DNA of 64,000 nt. Origin: Victivallaceae bacterium. GTDB taxonomy: Bacteria; Verrucomicrobiota; Lentisphaeria; Victivallales; Victivallaceae. The notes under the pieces are model-generated. The model was not told the DNA's origin and ran no database searches. It saw only the letters and a list, made by a program, of their open reading frames with translations. The translations under genes and the position numbers were made by a program. Of this stretch, positions 7,751 through 16,998 are shown one piece after another. Numbering within the stretch: the stretch's first letter is position 1; each line of letters begins with the position of its first letter. The stretch is taken from the NCBI GenBank assembly GCA_024405735.1, contig JAKSOF010000008.1, positions 42,596 to 106,595 on the forward strand, written 5' to 3'.

Positions 7751-9490
7751 ATGAATATGGTCAATCTTACTATCAACGGCAAGCCGGTTTCCGTGCCGGC
7801 AAATTCCACGATCCTCGATGCGGCGCGTGAACTCAACATCAAGATCCCGACGCTCTGCCATTGCAAACTCGGTTGCGGCGTCACCAATCAGCCCGCTTCC
7901 TGCCGCGTCTGCGTGGTCGAAGTCGAGCGCCGCCGCAATCTGGCGCCCGCCTGCGCGACTCCGGTCATGGAGGGAATGGTCGTCCACACCAACACCCAGC
8001 GTGCGCTCAACGCGCGCCGGACGGTGCTTGAACTGATGCTCAGCGATCACCCGCAGGACTGCCTGACCTGTCCCAAAAATCAGGAGTGCAGTCTTCAGAA
8101 ACTCGCCGCCGAATTCGGCATCCGCGAGATCGAGTACAAGGGCGAAGTCAATCACTTCGACGTCGATACTTCGAGCGAAGCGATCATGCGCGATCTTTCC
8201 AAGTGCATCATGTGCCGCCGTTGCGAAACGGTCTGCAACAAGGTTCAGACGGTCGGTACGCTGACAGGCTTCGGCCGCGGATTTTCCGCCAAGGTCGGTA
8301 CGCCCAATCTGATGCCGCTCGCCGACACCAGCTGTACTTTCTGCGGACAGTGCGTCAATGCGTGTCCCGTCGGCGCGATCACCGGCATCAGCTATGTGAA
8401 AAAAGTCTGGGCGGCGATCAACGACCCCTCCAAGACCGTCATCGTCCAGACGGCGCCCGCCGTCCGCGTCGCGGTCGGTCAGGAATTCGGCTTTGAACCC
8501 GGCGTGCCGGTGACCGGGAAACTGGTTTCGGGCTTGCGCGCGCTCGGTTTCGACAAGGTTTTCGACACCAATTTCTCCGCCGACCTCACCATTATGGAGG
8601 AGGGGCACGAGATCGTCGAACGCGTCAAGAGCGGAAAAAATCTGCCGATTTTGACCAGTTGCTGTCCCGGATGGATCAACTTTATCGAACACAACTTCCC
8701 CGACTTGCTCCACATCCCGTCGAGCTGCAAATCTCCGCAGCAGATGTTCGGCGCGATCGCCAAGAGCTACTACGCCGAAAAGATCGGCGTCAAGCCGGAA
8801 GACCTCATCGTCGTTTCGGTGATGCCCTGTCAGGCGAAGAAATACGAAGCCGCCCGTCCGGAATTTTCCCGCGACGGCGTCCGCGACGTTGACTATGTGG
8901 TCACGACGCGCGAACTCTGCCGGATGTTCCGGGAAGCCGGCGTCAATCTCGCCAATATGGATGATTCCGAGTACGACAGCCCGCTCGGCGATTCGACCGG
9001 AGCCGCCGATATTTTCGGCGTGACGGGCGGCGTGCTGGAAGCTGCGTGCCGTTCGGTCTACTATATGCTCAACGGCAAGAATCTCGAGGGCGATGCGATC
9101 AACTTCCGCGCCGTCCGCGGTCTCGACGGCATCAAGGAAGCCACCGTCCGCATCACTCCGGACAAGAGCATCAACGTCGCCGTCTGCTCCGGATTGGGCA
9201 ATGCCCGCAAGGTGCTGGAAATGGTGCGCAAGGAGCCCGGCCGCTTCCAGGCGATCGAGATCATGGCGTGTCCCGGCGGTTGCATCAACGGCGGCGGTCA
9301 ACCTTTCCTCCACGGCGAGACCGACCTCTTGGAAAAGCGCATGAAAGGCCTTTACTGCGAGGATGAGCGCAAGACGAAACGCTGCAGCCACGACAACCCC
9401 GATATTCAGAAACTCTATCAGGAATATCTCGGCGAACCGGGTAGCGAAAAAGCGCATCACTTGCTGCATACGGTCTATCATCAGAAATAA
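7751..9490 (+). CDS. hydA: [FeFe]-hydrogenase catalytic subunit HydA
   Basis: This is the hydrogen-evolving or -oxidising subunit, 579 residues. The N-terminus has a [2Fe-2S] domain (TLCHCKLGCG to SCRVC), a His-Cys3 [4Fe-4S] motif (SDHPQDCLTCPKNQEC) and two ferredoxin motifs (CIMCRRCETVC, CTFCGQCVNAC). All three H-cluster signatures are intact: TSCCPGW (about 302), MPCQAKKYE (about 357) and IFGVTGGVLEAA with EIMACPGGCINGGGQP near 505. Its length matches the HndD type more than the longer Thermotoga HydA. The ATG at 7751 has AAGGA nine bases upstream and is preferred over the in-frame ATG at 7715, which lies inside hydB. No maturation genes (hydEFG) are in the window. Confidence 0.96.
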   Translation: MNMVNLTINGKPVSVPANSTILDAARELNIKIPTLCHCKLGCGVTNQPASCRVCVVEVERRRNLAPACATPVMEGMVVHTNTQRALNARRTVLELMLSDHPQDCLTCPKNQECSLQKLAAEFGIREIEYKGEVNHFDVDTSSEAIMRDLSKCIMCRRCETVCNKVQTVGTLTGFGRGFSAKVGTPNLMPLADTSCTFCGQCVNACPVGAITGISYVKKVWAAINDPSKTVIVQTAPAVRVAVGQEFGFEPGVPVTGKLVSGLRALGFDKVFDTNFSADLTIMEEGHEIVERVKSGKNLPILTSCCPGWINFIEHNFPDLLHIPSSCKSPQQMFGAIAKSYYAEKIGVKPEDLIVVSVMPCQAKKYEAARPEFSRDGVRDVDYVVTTRELCRMFREAGVNLANMDDSEYDSPLGDSTGAADIFGVTGGVLEAACRSVYYMLNGKNLEGDAINFRAVRGLDGIKEATVRITPDKSINVAVCSGLGNARKVLEMVRKEPGRFQAIEIMACPGGCINGGGQPFLHGETDLLEKRMKGLYCEDERKTKRCSHDNPDIQKLYQEYLGEPGSEKAHHLLHTVYHQK

Positions 9491-9521
9491 GAGAAAAACT
9501 CCTTTTTCTGAAACGCGGCGC

Positions 9522-9556
9522 CGTGATCCTGATTTCCCCCGGATCGCGGTGCCGTT
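9522..9556 (+). other. Imperfect hairpin after the hydrogenase operon
   Basis: GGCGCCGTGATCC can pair with GGATCGCGGTGCC with two G-U pairs. No T-run follows, so it is not a standard terminator; it may stabilise the 3' end or be chance. Confidence 0.3.
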
Positions 9557-9581
9557 ATTCTTCAAATCATCGGAGCGAAAA

Positions 9582-10556
9582 ATGGTTTTTCCGGAAAAAG
9601 TCCTCGTGACGGGCGGTGCGGGTTTCATCGGGAGTTTTCTCGTTGAAGCATTGCTGTCGCGTCATTGTCAGGTTTTCGTCGCCGATGATTTTTCGACGGG
9701 AAGCCGCGAGAATCTCGCCGCCGTCGCCGATTACCCCGATCTCGTCGTCGAGAAATTGGACATCACGTGCGATACGGAAAAATTAGCCGCTTTGGTGCAA
9801 CGCGCCGATGCCGTCGTCCATCTCGCCGCCGCCGTCGGCGTCGAATTGATCATCAATGACCCTGTCCGTTCGATCACGACCAACGTCCGCGGTACGGAAA
9901 ATCTGCTGACTTGTGCCGCCAAATACGGCAAGCGCACGATAATCGCTTCGACGAGCGAAGTCTACGGGAAATCGGAAAAAGAACTTTTTTCCGAAAAGGA
10001 CGATCCGGTTTTGGGATCGCCTTATTTTTCGCGCTGGAGTTACGCCTGCGGCAAACTGCTCGACGAATTTCTGCTGATGGCGCTCTGCCAAAGCCGGAAT
10101 TTTCCCGGTACGGTCGTCCGCTTTTTCAATACGGTGGGGCCCCGGCAGACGGGGCGGTACGGAATGGTTTTGCCGCGTTTTGTTGCCGCCGCGCTCAAAA
10201 ATGAGCCGCTTCGCGTTTTCGGCGACGGGAATCAGTCGCGCTGTTTCTGCCACGTCGGGGACGTTGTGCGCGCCCTGATGCTGTTGCTCCCGGAGGAAAA
10301 AAGCTTCGGCAACATCTACAATATCGGGAGCGATGAATTGATTTCGATCTACGATCTCGCCCGGCGCGTGATCGACCGCACGGGAAGTTCCTCTCCCATT
10401 GAAAAAGTGCCTTACCATGTGGCGTATCCTGCGGGATTTGAGGATATGCGCCGCCGGAAACCCGATACGCGCGCACTTTCCGATTTGACCGGCTGGCAGG
10501 TCTGTCACCGACTCGACGACATCATCGACGACATCGCTTCCGGCATCAGAAATTGA
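9582..10556 (+). CDS. NAD-dependent sugar-nucleotide epimerase/dehydratase
   Basis: This 324-residue short-chain dehydrogenase belongs to the extended SDR family. The NAD-binding motif TGGAGFIGSF is at the start, followed by VHLAAAVGVE, a Ser-Thr pair in ASTSEVYGKS and the catalytic YACGK. The C-terminal part has NTVGPRQTGRYGMVLPRF and VGDVVRALMLLL, as in UDP-glucose 4-epimerases and UDP-glucuronate decarboxylases. The exact substrate cannot be read from sequence. The start is the ATG at 9582 with GGAG five to eight bases upstream; the open frame extends further up but overlaps hydA. Its 3' end overlaps the convergent AraC gene by 11 bp. It is not obviously part of a polysaccharide cluster here. 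Confidence 0.9.
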   Translation: MVFPEKVLVTGGAGFIGSFLVEALLSRHCQVFVADDFSTGSRENLAAVADYPDLVVEKLDITCDTEKLAALVQRADAVVHLAAAVGVELIINDPVRSITTNVRGTENLLTCAAKYGKRTIIASTSEVYGKSEKELFSEKDDPVLGSPYFSRWSYACGKLLDEFLLMALCQSRNFPGTVVRFFNTVGPRQTGRYGMVLPRFVAAALKNEPLRVFGDGNQSRCFCHVGDVVRALMLLLPEEKSFGNIYNIGSDELISIYDLARRVIDRTGSSSPIEKVPYHVAYPAGFEDMRRRKPDTRALSDLTGWQVCHRLDDIIDDIASGIRN

Positions 10557-11409
10557 GTTTCCCTTTGCGGTATTCCCCCGGTGTCACACCGTAGTATTGG
10601 CGGAAAATGTGCAAAAAGTGACTGGCGTCGTAGAACCCCCATTCGGAGGCGATCTCCTTGAACGGGCGGTCGCTGGATGCGACAGCATTTTTCGCATTGC
10701 TCAAGCGGTAGCGCATTTCGTACTGGCAAAAAGTCGTCCCGGTGTAGGTACGGAAAAGTTCCCCGAAACGGCTCGCACTTAAATGGCACTCCTTGGCGGC
10801 GGTTTCCAGAGAAACAGGGATCCCCGGCTGTTTGCGCGGCAGCATCAATGCGGGGCGGATGCGTTCAAATCCCGTTCCGGTTGCGGGAAGCGTTTCGGCG
10901 TGCAGAAACGGCCGTAAAAGTGCCGTGTAGATCTGGTGGATGGTCAGCCACGCTTCAAAGCGGGAACATTCGTCGGGATGTTGGATGAGCGCGAGATCGC
11001 GCAGTTTTTTCCCGAGCGAAAAAAGTTGCGGTCGCTGACTGGAATTCAGAAGCCGGTGACGCTCCCGGACGCCGTGCGAAAAAGGCGCGAGAAAAGGCAG
11101 TTCCCATCCGGTGAAACCGTTGCCGAGATCTTCGAGCAAAAAGGAGGCGACGATCGCTTCGTGGTCGGCGGACTGCCGGATCGCGGAGTGCGGTTCAAGC
11201 GGACTGGTCAGCCAGACGTCGCCGGAGGAAAAATGCAGTTGATAACCGTCGCTCCAGCTGTCGTGCGCTCCCGCGAGTATAATGCCGAGATGGATGTGAC
11301 TGTGCATGTCGATTTCCGCCGTCGGCAGCAATTTTCCCTTCGGGAAGTATTCCAGAAGAAATGGCGTTTTGGCGGTGAAGCGGGTCGGATAGTAGACATA
11401 GCGTGCCAT
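10546..11409 (-). CDS. AraC-family transcriptional regulator
   Basis: The 287-residue protein has an N-terminal cupin-like sensing region (residues about 20-90, with HSHIHLGIILAG and LTSPLEPH) and a C-terminal pair of helix-turn-helix motifs (SLETAAKECHLSASRFGELF and FKEIASEWGFYDASHFLHIF) ending in the AraC signature GVTPGEYRKG. Regulators of this type usually respond to a sugar. It is divergent from the MFS transporter and the secreted glycosidase-like gene with 160 bp between, so those are the likely targets. The first ATG at 11409 fits the family length. Confidence 0.92.
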   Translation of the reverse strand: MARYVYYPTRFTAKTPFLLEYFPKGKLLPTAEIDMHSHIHLGIILAGAHDSWSDGYQLHFSSGDVWLTSPLEPHSAIRQSADHEAIVASFLLEDLGNGFTGWELPFLAPFSHGVRERHRLLNSSQRPQLFSLGKKLRDLALIQHPDECSRFEAWLTIHQIYTALLRPFLHAETLPATGTGFERIRPALMLPRKQPGIPVSLETAAKECHLSASRFGELFRTYTGTTFCQYEMRYRLSNAKNAVASSDRPFKEIASEWGFYDASHFLHIFRQYYGVTPGEYRKGKLNF

Positions 11410-11470
11410 AATGCGATCTCAAACGTTGTTTTTTACAATTTTCCCGTCAGCATATACACTTGGGAAATCC

Positions 11471-11499
11471 TTGCAGGCAAAGGTTTTTCCGTGTATGTT
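11471..11499 (+). promoter_or_regulatory. Promoter of the MFS transporter gene
   Basis: TTGCAG (11471-11476) and TATGTT (11494-11499) are 17 bp apart, in the divergent region shared with the AraC gene. The mRNA leader would be about 65 nt. Confidence 0.4.
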
Positions 11500-11569
11500 A
11501 TAAACATAGCCCGAAAATGAAAAAATACAAGTCGGATTCAAGGAATTTTTTCCGCAGGAGGAGTCGGGT

Positions 11570-12724
11570 ATGTTGAAATTTTTTACCCGTAGCATACCGG
11601 TCGTCGTCAATTTCATTCAACACGGATTCGGTCTCTTTTTCGCCGCGCTGATCGCGACGATGGGGGGGGATGGCTGGCAGGTCAGTCTGCCGGGCGTCGC
11701 CGCCGGAATTGTTTATCCTGTGTCGACGTTTCTCGTCGGCAAACTCATCACGCAGAAACGGTTGACAGCGCTCATCGCCGCAAGCGGCATCCTCATCTCG
11801 ACGGCGGCGACGGGAATTTTCTTTTTGAACAGTTTCTGGTGGCTTGTCGCGTGGAGCATCGTCGTCAACGTCGCCGTGACACTGCACGCGGTGCCGATCC
11901 AGCTTCTGATCCGGCGCGTACAAGGCGATCGTCCCGGAGGAAACGGTCTGATCAAAACGGTATCGATCTATCTTGTCGGCGTCAGCATCGGTCAGGGGCT
12001 CGGCGTCCTTTTTTGCGGACATATTTCAAGGGCGACATTTTGTGCGGCGGGTTGCGGACTCGGACTTCTGATGGTCGCCGTGATGATATGGGTCGCCCGC
12101 GGCTATCCCCCCTCGGCTGAACTTCCGGCGGCAACAGCGGAAAAAGCGCCGGAAACTTCCACCGGAAAAATTCCGGGACCCGTCATCGCGGGGTGGGTGC
12201 TCGTCGGCTTGATCTCGCTGGGATTGTCGATGATGACGGCGAGCGTCACTTATCGCGGCAACATTCTCGGTTTTTCCGAGGCGGTACGTGCCGACGTGCT
12301 GTCGGTGCGCTCATTCGTCGAGGGGATCGTCGTATTTCTTTTGATCTTCTCCCGGAAATGGGTCGATTTCCGTCAGGTTCCCGCCGGACTGGCGACGGTT
12401 TTCGCCGTAAGTTTCGCCTTTTTTGCCTTCGGCACGACGGCGTCGTTTTTTTACGCGGCTTCCATTCTTTTCGGCATTGCCCTGGGAATGGGGCTTTTTT
12501 ACGTCAGTTATCACGCGCTTCAATCCTCGGGAAGCAACGGCAAATATTGCGTCGTCAGCGAGATCATCATCGGCGTGACGCAATTTCTCGGTCCCGTCTG
12601 CGGCGCCGTTGCGACGCCGCAAACAAGCGGACTTCCCTTTGCGATCGCGGCGGCGGTTGCCGTTGCCGTGACGCTTTTTTTCATTTTCTTTCTGCGCGGG
12701 CAAGACAAGGTTTTTACGGCATAA
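11570..12724 (+). CDS. Major facilitator superfamily transporter
   Basis: The 384-residue protein is almost entirely hydrophobic, with about 12 predicted membrane helices and a short polar central loop rich in Ala/Glu/Pro (residues about 182-202) that separates the two six-helix halves. The start is supported by AGGAGG seven bases before the ATG. It lies divergent to the AraC regulator and 56 bp upstream of the secreted glycosidase-like gene, so import of a sugar or oligosaccharide released by that enzyme is a reasonable inference. The substrate is not readable from sequence, and efflux is not excluded. Confidence 0.82.
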   Translation: MLKFFTRSIPVVVNFIQHGFGLFFAALIATMGGDGWQVSLPGVAAGIVYPVSTFLVGKLITQKRLTALIAASGILISTAATGIFFLNSFWWLVAWSIVVNVAVTLHAVPIQLLIRRVQGDRPGGNGLIKTVSIYLVGVSIGQGLGVLFCGHISRATFCAAGCGLGLLMVAVMIWVARGYPPSAELPAATAEKAPETSTGKIPGPVIAGWVLVGLISLGLSMMTASVTYRGNILGFSEAVRADVLSVRSFVEGIVVFLLIFSRKWVDFRQVPAGLATVFAVSFAFFAFGTTASFFYAASILFGIALGMGLFYVSYHALQSSGSNGKYCVVSEIIIGVTQFLGPVCGAVATPQTSGLPFAIAAAVAVAVTLFFIFFLRGQDKVFTA

Positions 12725-12780
12725 AATTTGCGGATGAATAAAAAAGAGAGTACCTTATAAAAAATAAAGGAGAAATCGTG

Positions 12781-15700
12781 ATGAAAAAAAGTTGTCTGTT
12801 TTTGGGAATGTTGGCATTTGCCGTGTCCGCCTTTGCGGCGGAATTCCGCATCGAGCCGGAATTTTTCAATGACTTGAAGTTCTGGCGCAAAAGTCTGGAT
12901 GCCAACACTTCCGGACGCTGTCAGATCACGGCGGACAAAACCGCGAAAAACGCGATCAGCGAAACCTACCAACTCCCCGAAGCCGGTACTTATTACGTCT
13001 GGGTGCGGAGTTTCAGTTACGGTGCGAACAGCCGTAAATTCAAACTTTTCATCAATAACAAGGGGCTTGGCTCTTTCGGCGACGGCGTGATCCCCTCCGG
13101 ACAGGAAACGCCGTCTCTCTGCTGGGAAAAGGCAAAAAAATCCCTCGAACTTCCCGCCGGAAATCTCAAACTCCAGATCTCGCCGATCTCCCCTTACAGC
13201 CGCATCGACACGGTGATTTTGACGACCGACGCCGATTTCGTGCCTTCCAACGTCAAGACGGAGATCGATACCGTGACCGAATTGCCTCCGCCGAAAATGG
13301 ATCCCGGAGAAGTGGCAAAAAAGCTGTTTCCCCATCCCAAAGCCAAGGGCAACGGCGAAGCGATGCTCATTCTTTCCGGCGGCCGTCCGTGGACGGGAGC
13401 GGAATTCGGCGACTGCTACGTCGATGCCGGAGCCAAAGTCCTGACGCTGACTTCCACGCATCTTGCGGGCGAGGGCGGCGCGCCGATCCGCGCGATGCTC
13501 AACGACAGCGTTGAACCTCCCGCCGCCGACGGCGTCACGGTCGAATTTCAGCGTCTTGCCGATTACAAATGCGTTGTCATCAACAACATCCCGGCGGCAA
13601 ATCAGGAGAAACTTTTGACCGCCGACCGCATTGCCGCCTTGACGCGCTTTGTGGAAGACGGCGGCACGTTGCTGCTGACGGTCAACGCGCCCTCCGCGCT
13701 CGGCGATCTTTTGCCCGTCGTTGAAAAAGAGGGCGCCGATTACGACGATGCTGTTTTCGTCGACCGCCCGGAGGGCGAAAACTTCGCCTTTCTGCCGGAA
13801 AAATGGCGCAGTTTCGATCCTTTCAAAAACGTACTGGCGAAACCGGGGGCGAAAGTCCTCGCGCAGTTGAAGTCATCCGACGGTCAGGTGATCTCCGACT
13901 ATATCGTGATGCAGACGATCGGCAAGGGGCGCGTGCTCTTTCTCAACGACAGTTTTTCCCGTTACAATAAAGTGGCGATGCTTTACAGCTGGGCATACGG
14001 CCGCGCGCTGATGGCGGCGCTGGTCAATGAAGTTGCCGGTTTCAAACTCGACGTGCAGAAGCTGATCTACCGCCAGTCGCCCTGTCCCGAGCCGCAAACG
14101 CTTGCCGCTGTTTCAACGAAAATCGCCATTCCAGAAATGACGCTTGCCGACAGCGAGGGTGAAGTCCGGATCGACGGCAACACCGCGTTTTTCGCCGACG
14201 GTGCGAAACTGGAAGTCAACGGTCGCGGCGCGGTCGCGCTGACGATGTCGGGCGCATCCAAGCCCTACGCCGTCGATTTCAAGCCGCCGCAACTTTATCT
14301 CTCGACGACACAGCAGAAACTTACTTCGGGGACGAGCGAAGCGGTCGATGTCCAGAGCAAAGGCGTTTCCAAAACGGTTTGGCAGTTTGACGGCATTGCC
14401 GCCGACGGCAAATACGCGGTCTTGAATTACTCCGCCGTCAACGGCGCAAAAATGCAGTGGGTCTTCAAAAGCGGTAAACTTGATCTTGACGGACGTACTT
14501 ATAGTGGCATCGCGCAAAAGGCGAAGATCCTTGCCGCGCCGACGCAGGTAAGTTCATTGATCTCCTCGTGCAAACTTGATATTGACGCCACGATTTGCCG
14601 CCGGATGAATTGCTATCAGCCGCCGCGCGGTTATGTGGAGATCGACTTGAGCGGCAAGGCCGCCGCCGACACCCGGTCCTGCAATTTCTTTGTCAGCAGT
14701 CAGCCTTTCGGCTACATTCATACGCAACAGGGCATCTACGCTGAAATCATCGAAAAGCCCTTTTCGACCGAGATCCGCTATACGGTGGAAAAAGGCGCAT
14801 CGCAAGTTCGCTCCGAAACCAAACAGTTGATCGGCCGCCGCAACGCGCCCGTCGAGGATGAATTTTTCTGGCAGCTTTACAGTCCGGGCAAAGAGAACGG
14901 CTGCAACGAATATCTCGCCTTGTGGCAGTTTGTCCGGCATCATCTGCGTCAAAGCGCCGGTCTGCGCGAATATCCGATCCGCCCCGCCGCCGGATATACC
15001 AATATGGCGACCAATGCCGAAGCCGTCGAAGCGATCAAAGCCGCCGGGAAACTCGGCGTGAGTTTCTTTTATCTGCCGCTTTGCCCCTCGTCGATCAGCT
15101 CGCTCGACAGCGACGCGCTGATGGAGCGTTATGCGCAGATCAACTCCTGCGGGATGAAAACTTATCCATGGACGGCGTGCGACTACACCGAGGGTACGGG
15201 CGACTGGATCTTTCAAAATCATCAGGATTGGCTGATGCGCGATGAAAAAGGCGGTATTTACGCCTATTTCGGCAATCACCGCGTGATCGACCTCGCCAAT
15301 ATCGACTTCCTCAACTGGTATTTTGAAAAACTCAAACGCATTTTTGATGCCGGAGTCGGTTACGTTTATCTGGATATGGGCGGTCAGGCGTCGACCAATG
15401 TCAATTTTGCCGGAGTTGAAAGCAACGCCGGATTGATGAATCAGATCCCGATTTTCAAATACTACCATCAGAATGACGTCGTTTGCGGCGTCGAAGGGAT
15501 GAATCCCCTCGTCATCGACAATTACTGGTATCGCGAAAAACTTTACGTCCCGATGGGCGGCAAGGAGTTCGCCACGCTCGGCAGCAATCTCGGCACGAAC
15601 GAAGACGCGTCGTTTGTACTCAATTATTTCCGCGTTGCGATGTTCGGCACTTATCCGAAGTTTTTCACCGACGGTTACGCGCAGGGCTTTGAACGTTCCC

Positions 15701-15993
15701 CCGGCGAGATCGCCAAGATTGACCACGTCGCCAAAATGCTGCCCGCCATTCAGACGGCACTGGATTTCGGCGTGCCTTTCATCCGCACGACCGAATACGG
15801 CACGACCTGGATCAACGGTCAGGGCGGTGCGGTCTACGTCTGGGACAATGTCGGCAAACTCGACATCGAGCTTCCTGCGGGATATGAATTTTGCAAAACC
15901 CAAGTCAGCGATCAGGCGATGCGCGATTTCACGCCGGACGATCTGAAAGACGTGAAGTCCGAAACGATTTTCATCATCGGCAAAAAGAAATGA
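12781..15993 (+). CDS. Large secreted multidomain glycoside hydrolase-like protein
   Basis: The 1070-residue protein has a signal peptide (MKKSCLFLGMLAFAVSAFAA), so it is exported. Residues about 22-155 look like a jelly-roll carbohydrate-binding region. Residues about 195-370 resemble a glutamine-amidotransferase-like or ThuA-like fold (AMLILSGGRPW, then a TLLLTVNAPSALGDLLP segment). The C-terminal 400 residues look like a TIM barrel of the alpha-galactosidase kind, with RVIDLANIDFLNWYF followed by VGYVYLDMGGQ, where the aspartate is a candidate nucleophile. I cannot assign a CAZy family. AAGGAG lies eight bases before the ATG at 12781; the adjacent GTG is less well spaced. It is probably controlled with the transporter by the AraC regulator. 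Confidence 0.75.
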   Translation: MKKSCLFLGMLAFAVSAFAAEFRIEPEFFNDLKFWRKSLDANTSGRCQITADKTAKNAISETYQLPEAGTYYVWVRSFSYGANSRKFKLFINNKGLGSFGDGVIPSGQETPSLCWEKAKKSLELPAGNLKLQISPISPYSRIDTVILTTDADFVPSNVKTEIDTVTELPPPKMDPGEVAKKLFPHPKAKGNGEAMLILSGGRPWTGAEFGDCYVDAGAKVLTLTSTHLAGEGGAPIRAMLNDSVEPPAADGVTVEFQRLADYKCVVINNIPAANQEKLLTADRIAALTRFVEDGGTLLLTVNAPSALGDLLPVVEKEGADYDDAVFVDRPEGENFAFLPEKWRSFDPFKNVLAKPGAKVLAQLKSSDGQVISDYIVMQTIGKGRVLFLNDSFSRYNKVAMLYSWAYGRALMAALVNEVAGFKLDVQKLIYRQSPCPEPQTLAAVSTKIAIPEMTLADSEGEVRIDGNTAFFADGAKLEVNGRGAVALTMSGASKPYAVDFKPPQLYLSTTQQKLTSGTSEAVDVQSKGVSKTVWQFDGIAADGKYAVLNYSAVNGAKMQWVFKSGKLDLDGRTYSGIAQKAKILAAPTQVSSLISSCKLDIDATICRRMNCYQPPRGYVEIDLSGKAAADTRSCNFFVSSQPFGYIHTQQGIYAEIIEKPFSTEIRYTVEKGASQVRSETKQLIGRRNAPVEDEFFWQLYSPGKENGCNEYLALWQFVRHHLRQSAGLREYPIRPAAGYTNMATNAEAVEAIKAAGKLGVSFFYLPLCPSSISSLDSDALMERYAQINSCGMKTYPWTACDYTEGTGDWIFQNHQDWLMRDEKGGIYAYFGNHRVIDLANIDFLNWYFEKLKRIFDAGVGYVYLDMGGQASTNVNFAGVESNAGLMNQIPIFKYYHQNDVVCGVEGMNPLVIDNYWYREKLYVPMGGKEFATLGSNLGTNEDASFVLNYFRVAMFGTYPKFFTDGYAQGFERSPGEIAKIDHVAKMLPAIQTALDFGVPFIRTTEYGTTWINGQGGAVYVWDNVGKLDIELPAGYEFCKTQVSDQAMRDFTPDDLKDVKSETIFIIGKKK

Positions 15994-16006
15994 GACTTGG
16001 ATGAAA

Positions 16007-16043
16007 CCGCGAATACACGCGAATGAACACGAATAGGGCAAAA
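16007..16043 (+). repeat. Dispersed CGAAT-type intergenic repeat, copy 1
   Basis: This copy carries three spaced CGAAT units (CCGCGAATACACGCGAAT, then GAACACGAATAGGG). An inverted, partly degenerate copy lies at 42211-42250. Both are intergenic. Confidence 0.6.
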
Positions 16044-16065
16044 GAGACAAGATGCTCCCGTTTCG

Positions 16066-16998
16066 TTATGCCCCCTCCATAATGTGCAACGAGGCGATCT
16101 CGCGGTTGACGATGGCACATCGGAGTTCAAAGGCGAATTTTTCGAGATCGTTGCCGTTGCCGGAAACCAGTTGCTGACGTTTCAGTTCCGCGATGATTTG
16201 AGTTGCGATCAATTCGACGACTTCGGTTTTGGCGGCGGAGTCGTCATTGCCGGTCAGCAGAAATTCCAGTGCGTCGGCGAGATCACCGAGGCGCGGCAGA
16301 GCGCGCATTGCGCGAAAGAGCCATTTGTAGTAACAGCCGAAAGCGTGATTGAGCAAAAAGAGCGCGTTCCCTGCGGCGCGGACGAATTCGTCGAGAGCGA
16401 GGTGGGCGGCGCCTTTTTCGCCGTGTTTCAGACAGCGCGGATAATTGTACTGACCGCTTTGCGCGGCAGTTGCGAGATAAGCGGCGAGTTTTTTCAGCCG
16501 GACGTCGCGCGGCATCCCGGTGGCGATTTCGTTTCGGATGCGGGAAAATTCGCCGCTCCCGTCATAAAAAACGGCGCCGTTGAGAGCTTCGGCAAAGGCG
16601 TAGTCGGGGGTGTAGAGCCATTCGCGCCAGTTGCGGGGGGCGCCGGGGATGCCGAGGTGGCGGAGAAAGAATTTTTCGATGGTGGTGACGCCGTATTCCG
16701 TCTCGCCGAGGGCGCTTTCGCGGGAAGCGATTTTTTGCGGCGGGACATCTTTCAGGAGTTTCAAGTAGGCGCGCCCCAGAGCAAAGCCGTATTTTTCCTC
16801 GTCTTCGCGCGAAAGATAGATCGTGAAACCGATCTTGAAATCGTGATCGCGGGAAATTTCGTCGTCGAAGCCGAAACATTCGGAGCCGTGCCCCGCCATC
16901 CCCGCGGCGAGGCGTTGCCACAATTCGGGAAAATCGCGCTGCAGCATCGGTTTGCCCGCGCGCTCGAAGTATTCGCGATCAAGGTCAATTCCGCGCAT
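16066..16998 (-). CDS. DUF4037 protein, nucleotidyltransferase-like
   Basis: The 310-residue protein matches the DUF4037 family as I know it. The N-terminal motif GSECFGFDDEISRDHDF has the Gly-Ser and paired acidic residues of a nucleotidyltransferase-like active site. The rest is helical, with a WREWLYTPDYAF segment. The substrate is unknown. Its start overlaps the end of the upstream TPR gene by about 14 bp, so the two are translationally coupled. I chose the ATG at 16998 (MRGIDLDREYF); MKSMRG three codons upstream is also possible. Members of this family often sit beside a TPR protein. Confidence 0.78.
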   Translation of the reverse strand: MRGIDLDREYFERAGKPMLQRDFPELWQRLAAGMAGHGSECFGFDDEISRDHDFKIGFTIYLSREDEEKYGFALGRAYLKLLKDVPPQKIASRESALGETEYGVTTIEKFFLRHLGIPGAPRNWREWLYTPDYAFAEALNGAVFYDGSGEFSRIRNEIATGMPRDVRLKKLAAYLATAAQSGQYNYPRCLKHGEKGAAHLALDEFVRAAGNALFLLNHAFGCYYKWLFRAMRALPRLGDLADALEFLLTGNDDSAAKTEVVELIATQIIAELKRQQLVSGNGNDLEKFAFELRCAIVNREIASLHIMEGA

